From NCBI GenBank assembly GCA_036003705.1, contig DASYSE010000049.1:1-18338 (forward strand): a DNA stretch of 18,338 nt. Reading direction: 5' to 3'. The position numbers and the translations under genes were made by a program. This document shows positions 1 through 7,538 of the stretch, piece after piece. Position 1 is the stretch's first letter, and the number at the start of each line of letters is the position of its first letter. The notes beneath the pieces were generated by a model. It was not told the origin of the DNA. It searched no databases and was given only the letters and a program-made list of their open reading frames with translations. The DNA is from CALGFH01 sp036003705 (lineage in GTDB: Bacteria; Actinomycetota; CALGFH01).

Positions 1-30
1 GGCCGCCAGGGTGCGGGTGAGCTTGGACAT
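1..30 (-). CDS. 5' end of a gene leaving the window (partial)
   Basis: Reading leftwards from an ATG at 30-28, the minus strand gives the ten codons MSKLTRTLAA before the window ends. A GGAG Shine-Dalgarno-like stretch lies about 7 nt upstream, and the stop codon of the small upstream gene (47-256) is only 16 nt away, so the two look like an operon. Ten residues are too few to name a product. The call rests on the ribosome-binding site, spacing and strand. Confidence 0.45.
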   Translation of the reverse strand, partial: MSKLTRTLAA

Positions 31-46
31 GGGTGGCTCCGATCGG

Positions 47-256
47 TCAACGGACGGGGTCTGGCTGGCGGACGGCCGGGTGGGTGGCGGCGCCTGGCCA
101 GCGGGCCAGCTGCCACCAGCGGCGGGCCAGCCACCGCCGGCGGCGGCGCGGCCGACCTGCGCTCTGGGCGAGCCGGGCCCGGGCGGCCTGCTGGTGCCGC
201 TGGGTGATGCGCTGGGCGGCCAGCAGGTGGCTCAGCCCCGCATGCTGGTTGTGCAT
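47..256 (-). CDS. Small Arg/Trp-rich protein, unknown function
   Basis: This is a 69-codon gene starting at an ATG (256-254) preceded by a strong purine-rich ribosome-binding region, GGAAGGGAAGGAACC. The product begins MHNQHAGLSHLLAAQRITQR. It has a likely amphipathic helix over residues 6-32, then an Arg tract (RRRRRW, about residues 36-41) and a Trp/Arg segment (RRWWQLARW), and ends in a Pro-rich tail. No signal peptide or enzymatic motif is visible. Short basic, Trp-containing proteins of this build occur widely as hypothetical proteins in high-GC actinobacteria; that is a general impression, not a search result. It is divergent from the LAL regulator at 467 and sits 16 nt before the next minus-strand start, so it probably leads a short operon. 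The ribosome-binding site is the main argument against chance. Confidence 0.55.
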   Translation of the reverse strand: MHNQHAGLSHLLAAQRITQRHQQAARARLAQSAGRPRRRRRWLARRWWQLARWPGAATHPAVRQPDPVR

Positions 257-451
257 GGTTCCTTCCCTTCCTGGGCTCTGCTTGCTGGTTCCAGCGACCT
301 GGTCGAGCGTCGGTCGTCGCTGGCCAGCTCAGGATGGCGTCGCGGCGGCTGCGTGGAATCCGCCAAGTGCCATACGGCTGGCGTCGGCCGGTGCCCCATC
401 TTTGGTCGCTGCCTCCTTACGGGCGCCGTTTCGCTCCGGCCGGTCACGCGG

Positions 452-457
452 GATAAT
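452..457 (+). promoter_or_regulatory. Putative -10 box for a leaderless transcript of the LAL regulator
   Basis: GATAAT matches the sigma-A -10 consensus at 5 of 6 positions and stands 9 nt before the ATG at 467. Transcription would therefore start at or a few bases before the start codon. No convincing Shine-Dalgarno lies between them. The -35 region around 429-434 is poor. Confidence 0.45.
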
Positions 458-466
458 CCCGGCGAG

Positions 467-3436
467 ATGGGCGACCGCGTGGCGAGCCCGACCTTGGTCG
501 GCCGGCTCGAGGAGCTGGAGCTCTTGGAGGCGGCCAGGGGGCGGGCTGCAGATGGCGAGCCGGCCGTCGTCCTGGTGGGGGGCGAGGCCGGCGTGGGCAA
601 GACCCGCCTGGTCGCCGAGCTGACCGCCCGCTGCGCCCCCGACGGGACCCGGGTGCTTGCCGGCGGCTGCGTCCCCGTCGGTGAAGGCGCCCTGCCCTAT
701 GCGCCGATCGTGGAGGCCCTGCGGGCCCTGGTCGCCGAGGTCGGCGTGGCAGCGGTCCGGGAGCTGGTCGGCCGGTCCTGGCCGGAGCTGGCCCGCCTGC
801 TGCCCGCCCTGGGCGAGCCAGATCGCACCGTCGTGGCCGGCCAGGCCGCGCAGGCTCGGCTATTCGAGCTAGTGCTCGGCCTGCTCGGGCGCCTGGGCGA
901 GCAAGCCCCGCTGGTGCCGGTGATCGAGGATGTGCACTGGGCCGACCGCTCCACCCGCGACCTGCTGGCCTTCCTGGTCCGCACCCTGCGCGGCGGACGG
1001 GTCGCCCTGGTGGCCAGCTACCGGTCCGACGAGCTGTACCGGCGCCACCCGCTGCGCCCGCTGCTGGCCGAGCTGGTCCGCGTCCCCGACCTGGAGCGCA
1101 TCGAGCTGTCCCCGTTCGGCCGGGCCGAGCTGGCCGAGCATCTCCAGGCCGTCGCCGGCCAGCCGGTATCGGCGGCCGTGGTCGACCGCATCCTGGCCCG
1201 TTCCGAGGGCAACGCCTTCTTCGCCGAGGAGCTGGTGGCGGCCGGCGCGATCCGTGCCGACATCGCCCTGCCCGACGCCCTTGCCGACGTGCTCCTCGGC
1301 CGCATCGAGGCCCTGCCGCAGCTGGCCCAGGACATCCTGAAGGTGGCCGCGGTGGCCGGCCGCCGGGTCGGCCACCAGCTCCTGGTCGCGGCCTCGGGCC
1401 GCGCCGAGGCCGAGGTGGAGCGGGGCCTGCGCGACGCCGTCACCGGGCAGGTGCTGGTGGCCAGCGCCGCCACCGAGAGCTACCGCTTCCGTCATGCCCT
1501 GCTACAGGAAGCCGTCTACGGCGATCTGCTCCCCGGCGAACGGACCCGCCTGCACGCCACCTACGCACGCCTGCTGGCCGAGGCCGACCCTGACGACGAT
1601 GGCGCGTCCGGGTCGGCAGCCGAGCTGGCCTGGCACTCCCTGGCCAGCCACGACCTGCCGGGCGGCCTGGCGGCCCTGGTCCGGGCGGCCACCCACGCCG
1701 CAGACGTGTTCGCCCCCAGCGAGGTCTTCCGCCACCTCACCCAGGCGCTCGAGCTGTGGAACCGGGTCCCGGACGCCGCCGCCGTCGCCGGCATCGACCG
1801 GGTCGAGGCGCTGGTGCGGGCCGCCGAGGCGGCCAGCCACTCCGGCGAGTTCCGTCAAGCGGTCGGCCTGGCCAGAGAGGCCGTCGAAGCCATCGACGAG
1901 GACGCCGAGCCGCTGCGTGCGGCCATGGCATACGAGCGCCTCAGCAGCTACGCACTCGACGCCGAGCTGGAGATCGAGCGGGTCGATGAGCTGATGCTGG
2001 AGGCGTCCCAGCGCGCGGTCGAGCTGGTCCCCGAGCAGCCGCCGACCCCCCTGCGGGCCAGGGTCGCGGCCGGTCTGGCCCGTGCCCTGATGTTCTCGCG
2101 CGACTACCCCGGGGCCAGGCGCTGGGGCGAGGAGGCCCTGGCCGTGGCCAGGGCCGCCGGCAGCGTCGGCGACGAGGCCAGGGCCCTGGTCATCGTGTCC
2201 CTCCTGGAGCTGCGCTACGGCGACGTGGAGACCGCGCGGTCGCTGCTGCGCGACGCCGACGGTCGGGCGGCGGCGGCCGGCAACCGGCCGCTGGAGCTCC
2301 AGGCGCGCCATGCCCTTGGCGTCTTCGAGCTCGACCTCGGCAACCTTGCCGCGGCCTGCGCCACCCTCGACCAGGCGACCGAGCTGGCCGAGCGGAGCGG
2401 CCTCGCCTGGAGCGGCTACGGCATCGACAGCCGGGTGCTGCGCTGCATCGCCCATTACTCGGCCGGCAACTGGGACCAGGCCGAGCTCGTGGCCGGCGCT
2501 GCCGACGAGCGCCGACCGGCGGTGTCGGCGGCCGCCCTCTACGTCGAGGTGGGCCGGGGTCGTGCCGGCGCCGTGGAGCGGCTCGCCCGGCTTGGCCCGT
2601 ACCGGAACGCCGACCCCTACGTCGCCTACCTGGCCGGCGGCTGTGAGGCCGACCTGGCCCGTTGGCAGGGCGAGCTGGAGCGGTCCAGCGAGCTCGCCCG
2701 GTCGACCCTCTCGACCCAGGAGGAGGCCGGCACGCCCTGGGTGCTCAGCGCCATCTGGCCGGCCGCCCTCGCCCTGGCCGCCGAAGGCGACCTGGCCGAG
2801 CGGGCCAGGGCCGCCGGTGACCAGGCCGGGCAGGAGGCGCACCGGGCGATCGGCGAGGAGCTCCTGGAACGGGCCAGGGCGGCGCTCCAGCGGGCCAGGG
2901 ACCTCGGGCGTCAGGTCGGCCCGGAGGCGCTGGCCTGGCTGGCCAGATGCGAGGCCGAGTGGACGCGGGTGGACGGCAAGCCCGATCCCGGCCGCTGGCG
3001 GCTGGCGGCCGAGGCCTTCGCGTACGGCTACGTGTACGAGGAGGCCAGGTCGCGCTGGCGCATGGCCGAGGCCCTGCTCCTGGACGGCCGCCGCGACCAG
3101 GCCGAGGAGCAGGCCAGGGCGGCCCACGACATCGCGGAGCGGCTCGGGGCCCAGCCCTTCCTCGGGGCGCTGGCGGCCCTGGCGCGCCGGGGCCGCCTCG
3201 CCCTCGGCGTCCAGGCCCCGCCGGCCCAGGAAGGCGCCGGCCTCACCCCCCGCGAGCTCGAGGTGCTGCGCCTGGTGGCCGCCGGCCGCTCCAACGGCCA
3301 GATCGCCGAGACCCTGTTCATCAGCCGCAAGACGGCCAGCGTCCACGTCAGCAACATCCTGGGGAAACTCGGTGTGCATTCGCGTACCGAGGCAGCCGCC
3401 GAGGCCCACCGTCTGGGCCTGGACGCCCCAATGTGA
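467..3436 (+). CDS. LAL-type regulator: AAA/STAND ATPase with C-terminal LuxR HTH
   Basis: This 989-aa protein has the build of the large ATP-binding LuxR (MalT-like, LAL) regulators. The N-terminus shows the usual LVGRLEEL entry. A Walker A motif GEAGVGKT follows at residues 39-46 and a Walker B-type IEDVHWADRST at about 153-163. A long helical TPR-like region fills about 400-910. A LuxR HTH lies at 926-989 (LTPRELEVLRLVAAG ... KLGVHSRTEA). Such proteins are cytoplasmic ATP-dependent activators; the target and inducer are not visible. The frame is open back to position 11, but the ATG at 467 is preferred: the ATPase fold begins there, a -10-like GATAAT sits 9 nt upstream, and the extra 152 residues are low-complexity and overlap the small minus-strand gene. 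Ala-Arg pairs are often spelled GCC-AGG. It is monocistronic and ends at a hairpin shared with the convergent PKD gene. Confidence 0.93.
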   Translation: MGDRVASPTLVGRLEELELLEAARGRAADGEPAVVLVGGEAGVGKTRLVAELTARCAPDGTRVLAGGCVPVGEGALPYAPIVEALRALVAEVGVAAVRELVGRSWPELARLLPALGEPDRTVVAGQAAQARLFELVLGLLGRLGEQAPLVPVIEDVHWADRSTRDLLAFLVRTLRGGRVALVASYRSDELYRRHPLRPLLAELVRVPDLERIELSPFGRAELAEHLQAVAGQPVSAAVVDRILARSEGNAFFAEELVAAGAIRADIALPDALADVLLGRIEALPQLAQDILKVAAVAGRRVGHQLLVAASGRAEAEVERGLRDAVTGQVLVASAATESYRFRHALLQEAVYGDLLPGERTRLHATYARLLAEADPDDDGASGSAAELAWHSLASHDLPGGLAALVRAATHAADVFAPSEVFRHLTQALELWNRVPDAAAVAGIDRVEALVRAAEAASHSGEFRQAVGLAREAVEAIDEDAEPLRAAMAYERLSSYALDAELEIERVDELMLEASQRAVELVPEQPPTPLRARVAAGLARALMFSRDYPGARRWGEEALAVARAAGSVGDEARALVIVSLLELRYGDVETARSLLRDADGRAAAAGNRPLELQARHALGVFELDLGNLAAACATLDQATELAERSGLAWSGYGIDSRVLRCIAHYSAGNWDQAELVAGAADERRPAVSAAALYVEVGRGRAGAVERLARLGPYRNADPYVAYLAGGCEADLARWQGELERSSELARSTLSTQEEAGTPWVLSAIWPAALALAAEGDLAERARAAGDQAGQEAHRAIGEELLERARAALQRARDLGRQVGPEALAWLARCEAEWTRVDGKPDPGRWRLAAEAFAYGYVYEEARSRWRMAEALLLDGRRDQAEEQARAAHDIAERLGAQPFLGALAALARRGRLALGVQAPPAQEGAGLTPRELEVLRLVAAGRSNGQIAETLFISRKTASVHVSNILGKLGVHSRTEAAAEAHRLGLDAPM

Positions 3437-3438
3437 GC

Positions 3439-3473
3439 GTCGTCCGGGGCCTATGGACAGGGCCCCGGACGAC
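3439..3473. terminator. Perfect 13-bp hairpin between convergent genes
   Basis: The arm GTCGTCCGGGGCC (3439-3451) is perfectly complementary to 3461-3473, with a 9-nt loop. It lies 2 nt after the LAL regulator stop and 19 nt beyond the stop of the opposing PKD-protein gene. Its position suggests a bidirectional terminator. There is no T-tract on either side, as is common in high-GC actinobacteria. Confidence 0.75.
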
Positions 3474-3492
3474 CACCCAACGGATGAAGATG

Positions 3493-6400
3493 CTAGGCCA
3501 CGGGCACCTGCCGGGTCGTGCTGTTGGCCTTGCCCCAGCCGTCGGTGACGGTCAGGGTCACGGTGTAGGTGCCCGCCGCCGGGAAGGTGTGCGACATCGC
3601 CGACGAGCTGCTGGTGGGCGTGCCGTCGCCGAAGTCCCACAGGTAGGTGAAGGTGTCGCCCGTGTTGGGGTCGGCCGATCCCACCCCGCTGATGTTGCAC
3701 ACCAGCCCCGTGCAGGCCGGCGGGTTGATGACCGGGTTCGGCGCCGCGTTGCCGGCCGGCTCGACGATGGTCACCGTGCGCGTCGTCGTGCCGGTGAGGC
3801 CGTACTCGTCGCGGACCGTCAACGTGACCGTGAACGTGTTCGCGGTCGTGTAGGTGTGCGACGGCACCGACCCCGAGCCCGTCCGTCCGTTGCCGAAATT
3901 CCACGAGTAGATGAGCGTCGGCGCGTTCTCGTCGGTCGAGGCTCTGCCGTCGAACGAGCAGACGTTCTGGGTGCACGAGGCCGTGAAGCTGGCCACCGGG
4001 GCGACGTTGCCCGCGGGCGCCGACACCGTCACGTTCACGTCCCTCGGCACCGGCTGCACCTGGCCGTAGACGTCGACCGCCCGCACCCTGACCCGGTAGC
4101 CGCCGGAGGGGATCACCGGCGTGGTGTAGGAGTAGTTCGACCCTGGCGTGCCCGGGCTGTTGAGGAACGCCGAGCGCCAGCTCTCGGAGGTGCTGGTGAA
4201 GCTGCCGCTGGAGCTCATGTGCTGGCCGGCGCCGTTGACGATCGCGACCTCGACCCGGCTGAGGCCGATGTCGTCCTCCGCGCGCCCGCTCACGAAGATC
4301 CTCGCCTCGGTGAAGGCGGTGCCCTCGGTGGGCGAGGCCAGCGTGTCACTCAGCCACGGGTCCAGGTCGCCGGGGTAGACCAGGTAACGGGCGGTCGCCC
4401 CTGAGGTGGAGATGTCCTGCTGGCCAGCGGTGTCGACGGCGAAGGCCGTGACGTCGAACTCGCCCTTGGTCGGCAGGTCGACCGGCAATGTCCAGGTCGT
4501 GCTGGTGGCACCGGGCTGCGCGAGCGTCGCGTCGAAGGTGGCGAATGCCGCCGCCATGGTGCCGTTCGGCTGCGCGTGGCGGCCAGTGTCCAGGTCCTTC
4601 AGCGAGACCCGGACGCCCTGCACGCCGAGGTCGTCGGTGGCCGTGCCCCCCAGGTCGAGGTGCAGCACCTCGATGCTCGAGTCGGTGCCGGTGAAGCTCA
4701 GCAGCCCGTTCGGAGGGTTGTCGCCGGGGACCTGGGCGTTGATGGTCAGCGCTCCCCGGTTGGCGGACGAGGTGGTCAGGCCGATGTCGTCGGTGGCCCG
4801 CACCGTGAACGAGTACTGGCCGGGTGTCAGGTCGAACGGCGTGGTGTAGGTCCAGTTGAAGCTCGGCCCGTTGATGTTCGGCTCGGAGACCCGGTACGAC
4901 CCCTGGATCACGTCGGTGCCCCACGAGCCGTCCGACGCCAACTGCTCCCTGGTGGTGCTGTTGCGCAGGGTGATCTCGACGTTGGCCAGGTCATCCTCGT
5001 CGTTGGCGGTGCCGCTGAAGGTGAGCGGCCCGCCGGGCGCCACGGTGTACGCAGGGGCCGCGGTCGGCGGCGTCATCGGCGCCGGGGCGTTGATCGCCAC
5101 CGTCGGGGCAGTGCCTGTCGAGGTGATGAGCCAGTCACGGGTCGCGCTACGGAGGTCGGACTGGCCGGTGGTGTCGATGGCGGTGGCGGACATGCGCCAC
5201 TCGCCCTCGTGCGGCAGGGTCACCTCGTACTGCCAGGTGGCCGAGGTTGCGCCGACGACGTCGGGCAAGCCGCGGAAGGTGTTGAAGTTGGACGAGACGC
5301 TCCCGTCATCCTGCAGGTACTGGTTGCTCAAGTTGCGGAACCAGTAGGTGAGCGCGTCGACGCCCTTGTCGTCGTTGGCGGTGCCGGTGGCGATGAAGGT
5401 GGTGCTGGTCAGCACGCTGCCGCTCGGCCCGCTGATCCCGGTGGTCGGGGTCTGGTCGTCGAGGCTGAACGACTCGATCTTCTTGATCGCCTTGGTGGCG
5501 TCGCTGCCGCCGGCGGCGGTGAAGGTCTTGGCCATCAGCTGCAGCTCGCGGTTGCCGGTGATGGCGACCGGCAGCGACCAGGCGGTCGAGGCCGCGTTGG
5601 CGGCGGCGAGCGACGCGTAGACGTTGTTGGTGCCGCCCCAGGTGACCAGGTCGTCCTGGAGGTACTGCTTGGTGTTGCGGTCCTGGATCTCGACCTGGAC
5701 CCGACGCACCTGACCGGTCCCGGCGGTGGCCTGGCCCTGGATCACGAACTGGACGCCGGACTGCACCACGCGCCCCTCGATGGGGGTCGTGATGGTGGTG
5801 TCGATCGGCGAGGCGGCCGGGACGGTGCCGAAGTCGTAGAACGCCACCCGTCCCGTGTTCTTGCCGCCCTGGTACATGCCGTCGCCGCCGACGAACAGGC
5901 CACGGGCGGTCGCCTCCATGGCCTTGTTGCCCTCGAAGGAGTTCGAGCCCGGGTTCCACTCCAGCGCCTTGCCGTCGGCGGGATTGAGGGCGCCAATGTG
6001 GTCGCGGCGGACCACCGCGTCGCCGAGGCCGTAGCCGGCCAGGCCCTGGCCCGTGCCGTAGCCGACGTTGTCGAGACCGGGCCAGGGGTCGGGGGCGGTG
6101 GGCGACTCCTGGAAGCCGAAGTGCCCGCCGGTGTACACCGCCTGCTCGGTGATCGCCACCGAGTAGACGCTGTCGAAATGGCGCGAGACCCAGAGCGGCT
6201 CGACGTTGTCGCTGCCGGCGACCGGGAAGGCGACCGCCGTGTCGTTGATCGGCGGACGGTCCCCGCCGGAGCCGCTGCCCACGACGAAGTACTGGTCGTT
6301 GGGCGCGATGTCACCGGCGTAGACGCGCTGGACGCCGCCGACGAACTGGAGGTTGTCGTCCCACAGCCGCGTGCGCCAGGGCAGCAGCTGGTTGGTCTGG

Positions 6401-7191
6401 GTGCTGATCAGGCCGACGCCGTAGCGGTCCTGGCCGGCGATCTTGCGGCCGGTGTGGACCACCAGCAGCTTGCTGTCGTCGTGGGTGAGCTTGAGCTGCT
6501 GCACGGTCAGGGCGCCGTTGACGCCGATGCCGCCGGAGATGTCGTTGACGAAGCCGGTGACCACGGCGCCGGTGGTGCCGTTGACCGCGACCAGGCCGAC
6601 GCGGGCGCTGCCGTTGACGGTCTTGAAGTTGCCGCCGACGTAGACGGTGGAGCTGGTGGCCGCCAGGGCGGTGGCCTGCGCGCCGGCGTTGGCCGTGAAG
6701 CCGGCGACCGGGGCGCCGCTGGTGGGGTTGATCGAGGCGATCTTGCGCTTGGTCACGCCGTTGATGGTGTTGAAGGAGCCGGCGACGTACAGCTTGGTGC
6801 CGTCGGGCGAGGCCTCGACCGCGGTGACGCCGCCGCCGCCGAAGGTGGGCCGGAACGACGTGTCGATCAGCCCGGTGTTGAGGTTGTAGGAGGCCAGGTA
6901 CCGCTGGTAGACCGGGCCCGTGTTGGTGCCGGTGGTGTTCTGCAGCGACGAGAACGTGCCCGCGACGAACACGCGCGACCCCACCACCTCGATGTCCCAG
7001 ATCTCGCCGCTGCTGATCCGCGGGGTGTTGGTGCGTGGCGTGCTCGGGACGAGACCCGCGTGCCCTGGCGCCGGTTGGGCAGCCCCTGCCGGTGGCGCCG
7101 CCACCAGGCCGACGGCGATGGTCCCGAGGACGATCGCGGTCGCGGCGACGATGGCGAGGGATCGGGTGCTGCGGAGGCTGACGCTGGGCAC
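3493..7191 (-). CDS. Large secreted propeller / Ig-like / PKD-domain protein
   Basis: This is a 1232-aa protein read from a GTG at 7191-7189 with GGGAG 5 nt upstream. The frame is open 14 codons further, but those lack a ribosome-binding site and would spoil the signal peptide. Residues 1-38 form a Sec signal (basic SLRSTRS, hydrophobic core, then APPAGAA before Q39). Residues ~60-455 hold repeats of the type VYVGGNFKTVNG and LYVAGSFNTINGV, typical of beta-propeller surface proteins. Residues ~468-1058 contain five related Ig-like modules (motif G-x-A-x-DD-x-G followed by V-x-[VI]-x-[IL]). Two PKD domains follow at ~1062-1144 (WNFGNG) and ~1146-1231 (WDFGDG), each with a nearby Cys pair (1073/1078, 1160/1165) that could form a disulphide. 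No catalytic motif, LPXTG anchor or C-terminal membrane helix was seen, so it is probably a released or loosely attached adhesin-like or carbohydrate-binding protein. Substrate unknown. Confidence 0.9.
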   Translation of the reverse strand: MPSVSLRSTRSLAIVAATAIVLGTIAVGLVAAPPAGAAQPAPGHAGLVPSTPRTNTPRISSGEIWDIEVVGSRVFVAGTFSSLQNTTGTNTGPVYQRYLASYNLNTGLIDTSFRPTFGGGGVTAVEASPDGTKLYVAGSFNTINGVTKRKIASINPTSGAPVAGFTANAGAQATALAATSSTVYVGGNFKTVNGSARVGLVAVNGTTGAVVTGFVNDISGGIGVNGALTVQQLKLTHDDSKLLVVHTGRKIAGQDRYGVGLISTQTNQLLPWRTRLWDDNLQFVGGVQRVYAGDIAPNDQYFVVGSGSGGDRPPINDTAVAFPVAGSDNVEPLWVSRHFDSVYSVAITEQAVYTGGHFGFQESPTAPDPWPGLDNVGYGTGQGLAGYGLGDAVVRRDHIGALNPADGKALEWNPGSNSFEGNKAMEATARGLFVGGDGMYQGGKNTGRVAFYDFGTVPAASPIDTTITTPIEGRVVQSGVQFVIQGQATAGTGQVRRVQVEIQDRNTKQYLQDDLVTWGGTNNVYASLAAANAASTAWSLPVAITGNRELQLMAKTFTAAGGSDATKAIKKIESFSLDDQTPTTGISGPSGSVLTSTTFIATGTANDDKGVDALTYWFRNLSNQYLQDDGSVSSNFNTFRGLPDVVGATSATWQYEVTLPHEGEWRMSATAIDTTGQSDLRSATRDWLITSTGTAPTVAINAPAPMTPPTAAPAYTVAPGGPLTFSGTANDEDDLANVEITLRNSTTREQLASDGSWGTDVIQGSYRVSEPNINGPSFNWTYTTPFDLTPGQYSFTVRATDDIGLTTSSANRGALTINAQVPGDNPPNGLLSFTGTDSSIEVLHLDLGGTATDDLGVQGVRVSLKDLDTGRHAQPNGTMAAAFATFDATLAQPGATSTTWTLPVDLPTKGEFDVTAFAVDTAGQQDISTSGATARYLVYPGDLDPWLSDTLASPTEGTAFTEARIFVSGRAEDDIGLSRVEVAIVNGAGQHMSSSGSFTSTSESWRSAFLNSPGTPGSNYSYTTPVIPSGGYRVRVRAVDVYGQVQPVPRDVNVTVSAPAGNVAPVASFTASCTQNVCSFDGRASTDENAPTLIYSWNFGNGRTGSGSVPSHTYTTANTFTVTLTVRDEYGLTGTTTRTVTIVEPAGNAAPNPVINPPACTGLVCNISGVGSADPNTGDTFTYLWDFGDGTPTSSSSAMSHTFPAAGTYTVTLTVTDGWGKANSTTRQVPVA

Positions 7192-7538
7192 GTGGGCTCC
7201 CGGTGGTGGACAGTCGGATTGCTGGACGTGCACCGGATGCTAAGGAGCCTGGCCCAGGGGGAGACCATGCAACCAACGTAGCCACGCTCGGGCACCAGCG
7301 GGTAAGCCGATGCACACGGCTATCTCTGGTCTCATTCTTGCCACCGATAATTGCAGGCTCAACCGCTTCGGCATCGACCCGCAACCCGCCCGCTACGACA
7401 TCGTCCGCGTGGGCTGACCCGAGACGGGATCAGGCGCCGGGAACAGTCGGCCGGTGGGAATCAGGGACCGCCCAGGTGGATTCTCCGTCCGTGAGATGAA
7501 GCGCGAGCCCGGTCGGCTGGCCGAAGGAGCGAGCGGAC
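7192..7538. other. Divergent intergenic region between the PKD-protein and membrane-protein genes
   Basis: These 347 bp separate the divergent starts at 7191 (minus) and 7539 (plus). They hold the minus-strand ribosome-binding site at 7197-7201 and a TAGCAT -10-like box on the minus strand at 7237-7242. A relatively A/T-rich stretch at about 7318-7360 includes GATAAT, which could serve the plus strand. A GAAGGAG ribosome-binding site lies at 7523-7529. A 35-codon ORF is listed separately. No RNA gene or transposon end is visible. Confidence 0.4.
7310..7417 (+). CDS. Possible 35-aa ORF or gene remnant
   Basis: An ATG at 7310 opens 35 codons ending at TGA 7415-7417. The C-terminal half reads RLNRFGIDPQPARYDIVRVG, which looks more protein-like than a random frame and resembles the end of a globular domain. 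The ribosome-binding site is poor (GGGTAAG) and the ORF spans the likely promoter region of the downstream membrane-protein gene. It could be a degraded 3' fragment, a small peptide or chance. No family is recognised. Confidence 0.2.
   Translation: MHTAISGLILATDNCRLNRFGIDPQPARYDIVRVG

Noticed and set aside
11..466. Upstream extension of the LAL regulator frame by 152 codons
   Set aside because: The extension is low-complexity, overlaps a better-supported small gene on the other strand, and the family N-terminus and a -10 box point to 467.
1502..3976. 824-codon open frame on the minus strand opposite the LAL regulator
   Set aside because: It is antisense to a gene with clear domains; the translation is His/Gly/Arg-rich without any domain, as expected for a shadow frame in high-GC DNA, and it runs into the PKD gene.
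4576..7281. 901-codon open frame on the plus strand opposite the PKD-protein gene
   Set aside because: Valine/glycine/arginine-rich shadow of the PKD gene with no recognisable domain and no ribosome-binding context.
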